From Nanobdellota archaeon (GTDB lineage Archaea; Nanobdellota; Nanobdellia; Woesearchaeales; B3-WOES), in assembly GCA_023131705.1 (NCBI GenBank), contig JAGLZG010000187.1, positions 1-7,591 of the forward strand: DNA of 7,591 nt, given 5' to 3'. Within the stretch, counting starts at the first letter, position 1. Each line of letters opens with the position of its first letter. Below the pieces are notes generated by a model. It did no database searches, was not told the DNA's origin, and saw only the letters and a list, made by a program, of their open reading frames with translations. The position numbers and the translations under genes are program-made. Of this stretch, positions 1-5,368 are shown one piece after another.

Positions 1-2
1 TT

Positions 3-323
3 TATCTGGGTGAACGAATGGGATATGGTGCATATAGTGAAATATATGGTGCACCCACAACACCTGCTATAACAGAACCAGATGATTTAAGTGCTTATTT
101 AGGCGGAGCAGGATACGGAGTTCCAACTCCCACTGCCGTTTCAGTTCCAGCTCCAGCTCCAATTGCTGCACCAACACCAGCAATATCTGCTGGCCCAAGA
201 ACAATGCCTACTATACCCACTGCTCCAACTCCAGAAGTAAAAAAGGCAACTTCATTATTCGGAGGGTGGTTCAAAGATTATGAGCCAACTACATTTCAAA
301 GTATTTGGGATAAATACAAATAA
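3..323 (+). CDS. Pro/Ala-rich phage protein, C-terminal part (5' end outside window)
   Basis: This reading frame is already open at the first base of the window (codons from position 3 give YLGER before the first Met at 18), so the true start is probably upstream and only the C-terminal part is visible. From Met18 there are 101 residues. A low-complexity Pro/Ala/Thr segment covers about residues 36-73 and looks like a flexible linker. The tail is short and aromatic/basic (GGWFKDYEPTTFQSIWDKYK). It ends in TAA five bases before the next gene, which suggests co-transcription with it. The next protein also carries a Thr/Pro linker near its N-terminus. I do not recognise a family. By position it is probably a virion or virion-associated protein, but no catalytic motif is visible. 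No Shine-Dalgarno sequence precedes Met18. Confidence 0.6.
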   Translation, partial: YLGERMGYGAYSEIYGAPTTPAITEPDDLSAYLGGAGYGVPTPTAVSVPAPAPIAAPTPAISAGPRTMPTIPTAPTPEVKKATSLFGGWFKDYEPTTFQSIWDKYK

Positions 324-328
324 TCATT

Positions 329-1933
329 ATGGAAATATCAAAAATACAACTTAATAAGTTAATAACAGATGCTGAAGGAAAATTTACTCCTCGTGAAATA
401 AGCGAGCGTTTGTTACAAACAGGTCATACTCTTGAAGGTTTTGAAGGAACTTATACTCCTTCCGTTACAACACCTACTCCGACAGCACCTGTTGAAAAAC
501 GTTCTTTATGGGAAAGATTTAAGTCTGGTTTTGGGACAGAAGAAACTCGTGAAGAAGCACAAGAAATAGAGGCGGCTGAAGGTCGCAGAGGATTTCAAGT
601 TAGTGACCTTCCTGGTGATATTGCAGATATTGCAGGGGGTGTCCCTTCATTTATCTCAACGGCTGTCTTTGCCACAATGGGAGGAACGGCTGGTGCTGCG
701 GCTGGTGGTGTTGGTGCAATTCCAGGAGCAGCCGCTGGAGCCACTATCGGTTATGGTATTGGGGAAACTGCAAGGGTTTCCATTGGAAAAATGCTCGGGG
801 TTCGTGGAGATGTTACACCAGAGGAAGCAACTGAAATTGTTACAGATGCTGTATTTACAGGTGGAACATTTTGGGCTTTTGGACGAGGTGGAGAAGTATT
901 AAGACATCCTACAACTAAAAAATTATTAGAACCTGTATCTAAAAAATTCTTGAAACCTATATCTGATGGTGTTACGAAAACAATTAAAGAAAGTATCCCA
1001 AATTGGTTAATTAAACCTGTAGTTGGAAATGATATAAAATCAGCAGAACACTTTTTTAATTTCAAGTTTGGTGCTCCGAAAAATGTTTTGAAACAAACTG
1101 ATATACGTATTAATGATATGACACAAAAATTAGATAAAATGTTTAAGTATGAACCTGTTGTTGGAATTACGCTACGGAAAGTGCCAGATATTAAGTTAAA
1201 GGATATTGCTAAAGCAACAAACCAAACAGAGTTATTAAAGACAACAGGAAAATCAGATACTGAAGTGTTAAAACTTGTTGAAAAATATATGCCAGAAGTG
1301 AAGACATTATTTGCAAAAAGTAAGTGGGATTTATCAACAGCAAATAAAGTTAGAACTAAATTATTAGAAAAAACATTAAATACATCTTCTGACCACGAAA
1401 TGAATATCGTAAGAGAATTTGCTAAACAATTAGAAACACAGATGTTAATTAAAACACCTTTTTTGAGAGGAATAACACGAGAAGCAGGAGTAAGTCCTTT
1501 TGACGAAATTAGAAAAACAATTGGTTTGAAAAACGTATTGAAAGAAAGTATTGCATTAAATGAAAAGAACATTTCAATGAATAGTTTATTTTCTTTGTTG
1601 AGATTGTTTGGTATTGGTGGTGGTTTTGCTGTAGGAGGTGTTCCTGGGGCAATTGCAGCAGGAGCCCCGTATGTAATGGGACCTACGGGGAAAGGATTAG
1701 CTGCTCAAGCCATAAAAAAAGGAGTAGTTCCATCAGCACAATTCATAAAAAAAGGAACGGCTCTCACAGCAAAACAAGCAAGACAAGTTATGCAAAAAAA
1801 AGTAATTGACACACCAGTAAGCACCTTCTTAAAAGGTGGTGCAGCCATCGGGCTTGGCAAAGGTGCAGCTGGACAAGTTGCTCCACATGTCCCACAAGGA
1901 CAGGAAAAATTGAGCAAGTGGTTGGGAATTTAA
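329..1933 (+). CDS. Putative virion/ejection protein with Gly-zipper membrane segments
   Basis: A 534-aa protein starting at an ATG preceded by CATT, the start context seen repeatedly in this window. A short N-terminal domain (about 1-40) is followed by a Thr/Pro linker (about 41-56) and an amphipathic charged stretch (57-90). A strongly Gly/Ala-rich hydrophobic block at about 101-147 has repeated small-xxx-small spacing (for example GGTAGAAAGGVGAIPGAAAG), like a glycine zipper. A central helical, Lys-rich region covers about 195-410. A second Gly-rich hydrophobic block lies at about 421-447 (FGIGGGFAVGGVPGAIAAGA), and the tail is basic. Paired Gly-zipper segments in a long helical protein next to a holin-like gene suggest an internal virion protein injected with DNA, or a membrane-active tail component. 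That role is inferred from composition and position, not from a recognised family. A 273-codon antisense frame inside this gene is treated as a shadow. Confidence 0.7.
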   Translation: MEISKIQLNKLITDAEGKFTPREISERLLQTGHTLEGFEGTYTPSVTTPTPTAPVEKRSLWERFKSGFGTEETREEAQEIEAAEGRRGFQVSDLPGDIADIAGGVPSFISTAVFATMGGTAGAAAGGVGAIPGAAAGATIGYGIGETARVSIGKMLGVRGDVTPEEATEIVTDAVFTGGTFWAFGRGGEVLRHPTTKKLLEPVSKKFLKPISDGVTKTIKESIPNWLIKPVVGNDIKSAEHFFNFKFGAPKNVLKQTDIRINDMTQKLDKMFKYEPVVGITLRKVPDIKLKDIAKATNQTELLKTTGKSDTEVLKLVEKYMPEVKTLFAKSKWDLSTANKVRTKLLEKTLNTSSDHEMNIVREFAKQLETQMLIKTPFLRGITREAGVSPFDEIRKTIGLKNVLKESIALNEKNISMNSLFSLLRLFGIGGGFAVGGVPGAIAAGAPYVMGPTGKGLAAQAIKKGVVPSAQFIKKGTALTAKQARQVMQKKVIDTPVSTFLKGGAAIGLGKGAAGQVAPHVPQGQEKLSKWLGI

Positions 1934-1993
1934 TCACAACATTATAAGAAAATGATTATATCAATTAGGTATAACAACTAACTAAAAACTAAT

Positions 1994-2245
1994 ATGGATT
2001 TAACCAGTATAAATTTAGACACTATCATTCAAGGCGGTGCAGTAGGCATTTCAGTATTACTGATTATTGCATTAGTGATTATTATTAAAGCGGTCTTCAA
2101 GATGATGGGGAATCATGTAAACCATAATACAGCAGCTCTAAACAAGGTTGCTTTGGCTGTAGATGGAATTAAAGGAGCGGTGAATAATAACACTAAACAA
2201 ACAGAAAGATTAGAGAAGGTAATAGATACCAAATTACAGAAATAG
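1994..2245 (+). CDS. Small one-TM protein, holin-like
   Basis: An 83-aa protein with one clear transmembrane segment at about residues 13-35 (Gly-Gly then a run of Ile/Leu/Val). A charged, Asn/Lys-rich C-terminal tail (about 37-83) follows, with heptad-like hydrophobic spacing that could form a coiled coil. A short N-terminus, a single TM and a helical cytoplasmic tail match the general plan of small phage holins or holin-like proteins, which form lesions in the inner membrane at lysis. Its place directly downstream of a structural gene fits a lysis role. No endolysin gene is visible beside it, so it could also be another small membrane protein. The start ATG is preceded by CTAAT with no Shine-Dalgarno. 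The gene ends in TAG, the only TAG stop among the longer genes here; the 56-aa membrane ORF at 3064 also uses it. Confidence 0.5.
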   Translation: MDLTSINLDTIIQGGAVGISVLLIIALVIIIKAVFKMMGNHVNHNTAALNKVALAVDGIKGAVNNNTKQTERLEKVIDTKLQK

Positions 2246-2304
2246 CAGTATTTTTACATTTGTAACCGAATACAGAATTAAACTGTTGTCAATACCTTAT
2301 TCAC

Positions 2305-2333
2305 TTGCTTTTTATGATATAATCATTTACTAT
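2305..2333 (+). promoter_or_regulatory. Sigma70-type promoter upstream of the HNH unit
   Basis: A -35 box TTGCTT at 2305-2310 and a -10 box TACTAT at 2328-2333 are separated by exactly 17 bases. The expected start, 7 bases past the -10 box, is the A of the ATG at 2340, so the transcript would be leaderless. An alternative extended -10 (TGATATAAT, 2315-2323) lies between them without a well-placed -35. TTGTCAATA at 2286-2294 sits just upstream and recurs 18 bases upstream of the -35 of the promoter at 5239, so it may be an operator or activator site. Confidence 0.55.
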
Positions 2334-2339
2334 ATAGAT

Positions 2340-2456
2340 ATGGACAACATCGCAAAATTCAACTTAATAATTAGTTGCCAAAAAGAAGATGATTGTTTGA
2401 GTTTTTGCGAGCTCGTCCAGCAACCATCTTCTTTTTGGTCATTAAAAGTATTATGA
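2340..2456 (+). CDS. 38-codon leaderless leader ORF overlapping the HNH gene
   Basis: ATG at 2340 opens 38 codons ending in TGA at 2454-2456. The protein begins MDNIAKFNLIISCQKE and contains three Cys residues. The stop overlaps the ATG of the HNH gene as ATGA (2453-2456), a classic arrangement for translational coupling. The predicted transcription start coincides with the A of this ATG, so it would be a leaderless message. The ORF contains both arms of the hairpin described separately and its 5'-end pairing partner, so ribosome progress could change which structure forms. I see no homology to a known leader peptide and no obvious run of a single amino acid's codons. The open frame could be chance over a noncoding leader, but the double coincidence of the start with the promoter spacing and of the stop with the next start makes it worth listing. 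Confidence 0.4.
   Translation: MDNIAKFNLIISCQKEDDCLSFCELVQQPSSFWSLKVL
2341..2438 (+). promoter_or_regulatory. Attenuator-like hairpin with loop complementary to the transcript 5' end
   Basis: A perfect 14-bp inverted repeat (CCAAAAAGAAGATG 2378-2391 with CATCTTCTTTTTGG 2425-2438) encloses a 33-nt loop. It resembles a terminator stem whose A-tract and U-tract are paired, although the run after it is not U-rich. The loop at 2397-2419 is complementary to the first bases of the predicted transcript, 2341-2362: TCGCAAAA with TTTTGCGA is perfect, TGGAC with GTCCA is perfect, and ATTCAA with TTGAG pairs with one bulge. The 5' pairing and the hairpin interleave and probably exclude each other, as in antiterminator/terminator switches. 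An 8-bp palindrome, CGAGCTCG (2408-2415), lies in the loop. Confidence 0.5.
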
Positions 2457-3052
2457 GAAAACACAATATAGAGATAGGGACAAGGTTTGAAAGACTAACA
2501 GTTGTTAGCAAAGAGGGTCGAGATAAGTGGGGTAATTATTTGTATTCTTGCAAGTGTGATTGCGGAAACATAAGAACAATTACAGGGTTTAGTTTAGATA
2601 GCGGAAACACAAAAAGTTGTGGTTGTTTGAAAATAGACAGAATGACAACTCACGACAGTTCATTTACCAGAGAATATAGAAGTTATACAGCATTGAAAAG
2701 TAGATGTCTAAACCCAGATGATGAAAAGTATTCTCATTATGGGGGTAGAGGAATCAAAGTTTGTAGAAGGTGGAGAAAAGATTTTCTAAACTTCTATAAA
2801 GATATGGGGAGAAGACCAGCAGGATTGTCTATTGACAGAATCGATAATAATAAAGGTTATTCAAAAAGAAATTGTCGTTGGGCAACTCCACAAATTCAAG
2901 CAAGAAACAGACGTGATAATAAAATGATAGAGTATGGAAAACAAACTTGTTGTTTGGCAGAATGGTCAGAAAAATTAGAAATAAATTATACAACTTTGTG
3001 GGCACGAATATATTGTTACCACTGGGACATAGATAGAGCATTTAATAGCTAA
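2453..3052 (+). CDS. HNH homing-type endonuclease
   Basis: A 199-aa protein from ATG 2453, chosen over an upstream TTG (2393) because the ATG has the local ATT-ATG context and because the N-terminus then begins at the family's usual IG-RFERLTVV motif. A putative Zn-binding segment, Cys33-x-Cys35-x-Cys37 (YSCKCDCGN) with SCGC at 55-58, is followed by Tyr/Arg-rich helices (YRSYTALKSRCLNP). Next comes YGGRGIKVCRRW at about 96-107, then the HNH-type core at about 126-145 (SIDRIDNNKGYSKRNCRWAT), with Asp128, Asn133 and Asn140 in the usual pattern. A C-terminal helix-turn-helix-like tail (about 161-185, GKQTCCLAEWSEKL) fits the DNA-binding module of free-standing phage homing endonucleases. Such enzymes cut DNA site-specifically and spread their own gene. 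Nothing shows that it sits inside an intron. It has its own promoter and leader, while the genes around it read as one series, which suggests insertion as a separate cassette. Confidence 0.88.
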   Translation: MRKHNIEIGTRFERLTVVSKEGRDKWGNYLYSCKCDCGNIRTITGFSLDSGNTKSCGCLKIDRMTTHDSSFTREYRSYTALKSRCLNPDDEKYSHYGGRGIKVCRRWRKDFLNFYKDMGRRPAGLSIDRIDNNKGYSKRNCRWATPQIQARNRRDNKMIEYGKQTCCLAEWSEKLEINYTTLWARIYCYHWDIDRAFNS

Positions 3053-3063
3053 TTAAAATTATT

Positions 3064-3234
3064 ATGGAAAATAACAACACAGACAAAATAATTGTCAAAA
3101 TAATTATATTTATCTTTTGGTTTATAGTTTTAAGTAGTTTCGTTGCTTTTTGCACGATACTGGGGGGAGCATTTGTTGGAGTATTGGTTGCTGCTTCCCT
3201 GTTGTTTATGCTTGAAGATTATTGGTTTTGTTAG
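3064..3234 (+). CDS. 56-aa small membrane protein
   Basis: A short ORF between the HNH gene and the next small gene. ATG at 3064 is preceded by TTATT and the stop is TAG at 3232-3234. The protein has a hydrophilic start (MENNNTDK), then two hydrophobic stretches at about 9-31 and 33-49, the second Gly/Val/Leu-rich (ILGGAFVGVLVAASLLFM), and a short acidic-aromatic end (EDYWFC). It reads as a two-TM membrane protein or hairpin. Function is unknown; a holin, antiholin or superinfection-exclusion role would fit the size, but nothing in the sequence decides it. The start context matches its neighbours and the spacing is tight (11 bases from the previous stop, 15 to the next start), which supports it as real. 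Confidence 0.6.
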   Translation: MENNNTDKIIVKIIIFIFWFIVLSSFVAFCTILGGAFVGVLVAASLLFMLEDYWFC

Positions 3235-3249
3235 TTAATAAAAAACATT

Positions 3250-3405
3250 ATGAAAATATCAAATTACACAGGAAAATTTATATTAGCAGTTCTGACAATG
3301 ATGTTAATCAATTCATTGTATATATCACAATCATTTTGGGTTGATGTCGTATTCTTTATTGTATTGGTTTATTGTATCGTTAAGCTTTTCAGATTAGATA
3401 AATAA
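3250..3405 (+). CDS. 51-aa small membrane protein
   Basis: ATG at 3250, preceded by ACATT, opens 51 codons to TAA at 3403-3405. The predicted product begins MKISNYTGK. It has one hydrophobic stretch at about 10-24 and a second at about 31-46 (WVDVVFFIVLVYCIVKLF), ending in basic residues (RLDK). This is a likely two-TM protein with both ends inside the cell. It follows another small two-TM gene at 15 bases and precedes the secreted 405-aa protein at 31 bases, so the three look co-transcribed. No family is recognised. It is too short to be found by a long-ORF search but shows the same start-codon context as the neighbouring genes. Confidence 0.58.
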   Translation: MKISNYTGKFILAVLTMMLINSLYISQSFWVDVVFFIVLVYCIVKLFRLDK

Positions 3406-3436
3406 TAAAGAAATTATTAGATAATAAATAAATAAC

Positions 3437-4654
3437 ATGAAAAAATTAATTAGTGTAATGTCGTTAGTATTTTTTATTCCTTTTATCACTTTCGCTGTTG
3501 GAAGTGTTAATCTTAATGAAATTTCGGTGCAGTGTGGAGTTCCTCAACACTTACAAATATCTGGAAATGTTGTATTCAATGCAGATACAGATATTTTGTT
3601 TCTTGATGTTGATGGCAGTAATGGAGGTGATTACTTAAATATCACTAACACTGAGAACGGGAATAAATGGACTTATGACAATGTTACGGGGGATTGGTTA
3701 AACAATAAAGGTATAAGAATAAATTCATTAGGTGAACATATTATTACCGCCAGATTATATGATATGGTAACTCAATCAATAATTATTGAAGCAAGCCAAA
3801 CAATTAGTATTATAGAATGTCCTCTCCCAGAGTATAGAACATTTTGGGAATATACTGTTGACTTAACTCCATCTGACATTGAATTTGTAAATGATGAATT
3901 GGTTTTGCATTCTACGGAAAATACAAAACAATTACAACCAGGAGATACTATTGTTTTAGAATCAGATAGTTCTATATATTCTATAGTATTGTCTGATGAC
4001 AATATCTTTACTCTCGCAACAACAACTATAAAGTTGCAAGATACAAATGATATGTTTGTGAATACAGAATTAGATGATAAAAAAATTGTTCTTTCCGCAT
4101 CAGTAAATTATTTAGAAAAGAGCTGGTATTACAAAGTAAAGAATAAACTAACACAATACTTGTTAAGAGAACCTACACATAACGAAATAATGAATTCACA
4201 AACGGGTGCAAATATCATTGAATGGGTTGCGGAAGACGAAGAATATGTTACATCTCATTTAGAGTTGCAACATCAAATAGGTCAAGATACTACAATAACA
4301 ATTGCTGGTATCGTATATGAAGAACCCGTTGTTAAAACTGTTGAACAGCCTTCAGAGGAAGTTGTATCGTCAGGAGGTGGTGGAATACCTTTACCAATTA
4401 TATGGGGGACAGCACCTTGTTTTGGAATGTGGGGTGATGGTTTAGATGCCTGTATTAAACAAAAATATCCCAACGGAGAATACTGTGAATTAGTTCCTGT
4501 TAAAACTTGTGTGGGGGTATTAGATAAAAGTTGTGTTCCAGAACCATTAAAATGCAAGTCAACTCTTGTAGAAGAATTAAAATTAGAAGTTGATAGATTA
4601 TTGAATATCATTGATAATCTTTTACAGAAAATTCAACAACAGTTAATCAAATAA
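3437..4654 (+). CDS. Secreted multi-domain protein with poly-Gly linker and C-terminal coiled coil
   Basis: A 405-aa protein with a clear Sec signal peptide (MKK, a hydrophobic core at about 4-18, and a likely cleavage after FTFA-type residues near 20). Residues about 21-127 look like an immunoglobulin-type beta domain, bounded by Cys33 and Cys127, which could form a disulfide. Residues 130-295 are a second, mixed region containing a helical segment with YLLREPTHNE (241-250). An SSGGGG linker at 311-316 leads into a Cys-rich module (Cys328, 339, 350, 358, 366, 373). The end (about 376-404) is a Leu/Ile heptad helix, probably a coiled coil. The poly-Gly linker plus a terminal leucine-rich helix is a layout I associate with exported proteins of Parcubacteria. 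That makes this either a host-derived surface protein carried by the phage or a virion/receptor-related protein. No enzyme motif is visible. The start was chosen because the signal peptide begins exactly there. Confidence 0.7.
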   Translation: MKKLISVMSLVFFIPFITFAVGSVNLNEISVQCGVPQHLQISGNVVFNADTDILFLDVDGSNGGDYLNITNTENGNKWTYDNVTGDWLNNKGIRINSLGEHIITARLYDMVTQSIIIEASQTISIIECPLPEYRTFWEYTVDLTPSDIEFVNDELVLHSTENTKQLQPGDTIVLESDSSIYSIVLSDDNIFTLATTTIKLQDTNDMFVNTELDDKKIVLSASVNYLEKSWYYKVKNKLTQYLLREPTHNEIMNSQTGANIIEWVAEDEEYVTSHLELQHQIGQDTTITIAGIVYEEPVVKTVEQPSEEVVSSGGGGIPLPIIWGTAPCFGMWGDGLDACIKQKYPNGEYCELVPVKTCVGVLDKSCVPEPLKCKSTLVEELKLEVDRLLNIIDNLLQKIQQQLIK

Positions 4655-4659
4655 TAATT

Positions 4660-5085
4660 ATGAAGGAAAGAAACTTTCAAACTGAATTCAGCAAACGCAA
4701 TATAGAGGAAGGTGTGTTTGAATTAAAACTTGCTAAAACGAAAAGTATTAGATTTGATGCTGTTAAGCCACATCAAGTAACGGCATTAAAGCAGGCAGAG
4801 AGCGAAAATGGGCTGTTCCACAAGATAAGTGACTTCCCTATCTTCGCAAATAATAAGATGAGATTTAATTTACAGAAACCTTTTGATTGCTTCCTTGTAA
4901 AAAATACAAATGCTTATGTCGTTATAATGTTTTACGAACCGAGGAAAAAGAAAAGTGTTTATTATGTTCTTATTGAAGATTGGTTGAAGGCAGAAAAGAA
5001 GTCAGAAAAGAAAAGTATTACCGAAAAGGAATTGAAAAGTTATTCTTGTTTAGAGGTAAATTACCTTGACAAAAAACAGACATAA
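4660..5085 (+). CDS. RecU/Hjc-like PD-(D/E)XK nuclease, putative Holliday junction resolvase
   Basis: A 141-aa protein that starts five bases after the previous stop. Residues 19-23 (VFELK) give an E-x-K motif (Glu21, Lys23). A basic strand and KPHQV (36-40) follow, with His38-Gln39. This FE-x-K ... HQ ... AL pattern resembles the core of RecU-type Holliday junction resolvases, where FEAK is followed by HQ and a hydrophobic helix. After it come KPFDCF (73-78, Asp76) and a strand pair, AYVVIMFYEP (85-94) and YYVLIEDW (101-108), matching the later strands of that fold. The canonical Asp normally lies before the E-x-K motif; here the clearest Asp is after it, in PFD, so the metal site may be rearranged or use Glu16/Glu17. 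Such enzymes resolve branched DNA during phage replication and packaging. The family call is from motif memory and is moderately secure. Confidence 0.55.
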   Translation: MKERNFQTEFSKRNIEEGVFELKLAKTKSIRFDAVKPHQVTALKQAESENGLFHKISDFPIFANNKMRFNLQKPFDCFLVKNTNAYVVIMFYEPRKKKSVYYVLIEDWLKAEKKSEKKSITEKELKSYSCLEVNYLDKKQT

Positions 5086-5103
5086 CTATACAATTATAGG
5101 TAA

Positions 5104-5135
5104 CATATTGCTCTGGTCACTCAGTCAGTAATATG
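5104..5135 (+). repeat. Hairpin repeat, left copy (9-bp stem, 14-nt loop)
   Basis: CATATTGCT (5104-5112) pairs with AGTAATATG (5127-5135) through nine pairs, one of them G-U, around the 14-nt loop CTGGTCACTCAGTC. A second hairpin of identical dimensions lies at 5519-5550 in inverse orientation, and its loop is complementary to this one at 12 of 14 positions. It lies in the 3' untranslated region of the nuclease gene, just before the terminator at 5158. Each 32-bp unit also has the layout of a recombinase or protein-binding site. Confidence 0.6.
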
Positions 5136-5157
5136 CACATAACATTAAAACCGTTAG

Positions 5158-5197
5158 CAAAAGTTCCCATCATTTATTGATGGGGATTTTTGTTTTT
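5158..5197 (+). terminator. Rho-independent terminator after the 3064-5085 run
   Basis: The stem 5158-5172 pairs with 5178-5192. The core CCCATCA / TGATGGG extends through G-U and A-U pairs, the loop is TTTAT, and the 3' side runs straight into TTTTTGTTTTT. Its position 70-110 bases after the nuclease stop and its orientation fit the end of the upstream operon. The sequence GGATTTTTGTTTTTA at its end is repeated at 5348-5362 in the next terminator-like element. Confidence 0.8.
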
Positions 5198-5238
5198 AGT
5201 TGGAATACACGATTATATCATTGTCAATAGTATTTTAC

Positions 5239-5267
5239 TTGCAATTTTCAAATCACTTTGTTAGTAT
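5239..5267 (+). promoter_or_regulatory. Promoter for the noncoding region
   Basis: A -35 box TTGCAA (5239-5244), a 17-base spacer and a -10 box TAGTAT (5262-5267) predict a start near 5274. TTGTCAATA (5221-5229) and the segment up to the -35 box resemble the region upstream of the promoter at 2305 (TTGTCAATA, then TATT, then ACTTGC, with a one-base length difference). TTACTTGCAA here (5235-5244) recurs at 6091-6100. Confidence 0.5.
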
Positions 5268-5273
5268 ATAAGT

Positions 5274-5361
5274 ATAAAAATAATTATCAATTTGCTGGCA
5301 TGAATTGGTAGGCAAAAATCCTTACATCTTCATGCCAGCAGGTGTGAGGATTTTTGTTTTT
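5274..5361 (+). promoter_or_regulatory. Attenuator-like RNA switch or short terminated RNA
   Basis: Two perfect or near-perfect helices interleave. The 12-bp helix TGCTGGCATGAA (5293-5304) with TTCATGCCAGCA (5329-5340) is exact. The 16-bp helix 5313-5328 with 5341-5356 has two G-U pairs and ends in TTTTTGTTTTT. The terminator hairpin's 12-nt loop (5329-5340) is exactly the partner of the upstream 12-mer. With no spare nucleotides on either side of the loop, both full helices can hardly coexist, so this looks like a classic antiterminator/terminator pair. If terminated it yields an RNA of about 85 nt; if not, transcription enters the structured region beyond. A four-codon frame (ATG AAT TGG TAG, 5300-5311) lies in the leader. 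The trigger is unknown. Confidence 0.6.
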
Positions 5362-5368
5362 ATAACAC

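Noticed and set aside
603..902. 99-codon ORF in another + frame of the 534-aa gene
   Set aside because: Overlapping shadow frame with no domain-like composition; the main frame has a coherent Gly-zipper protein here.
751..1572. 273-codon antisense ORF within the 534-aa gene
   Set aside because: It lies entirely antisense to a well-supported gene, has low-complexity Ser/Phe/Asn-rich content typical of reversed A+T-rich coding sequence, and lacks the ATT-ATG context.
2393..2452. TTG-initiated 20-residue extension of the HNH protein
   Set aside because: The extension is encoded by the hairpin loop and 3' arm, lies outside the family's usual N-terminus, and ATG 2453 has the local start context.
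4282..4611. 109-codon antisense ORF within the secreted-protein gene
   Set aside because: Antisense shadow; the + strand frame shows signal peptide, linker and coiled coil in order.
5300..5311. Four-codon ATG AAT TGG TAG frame as a gene
   Set aside because: Too short to claim as a coding gene; mentioned only as a possible part of the attenuator.
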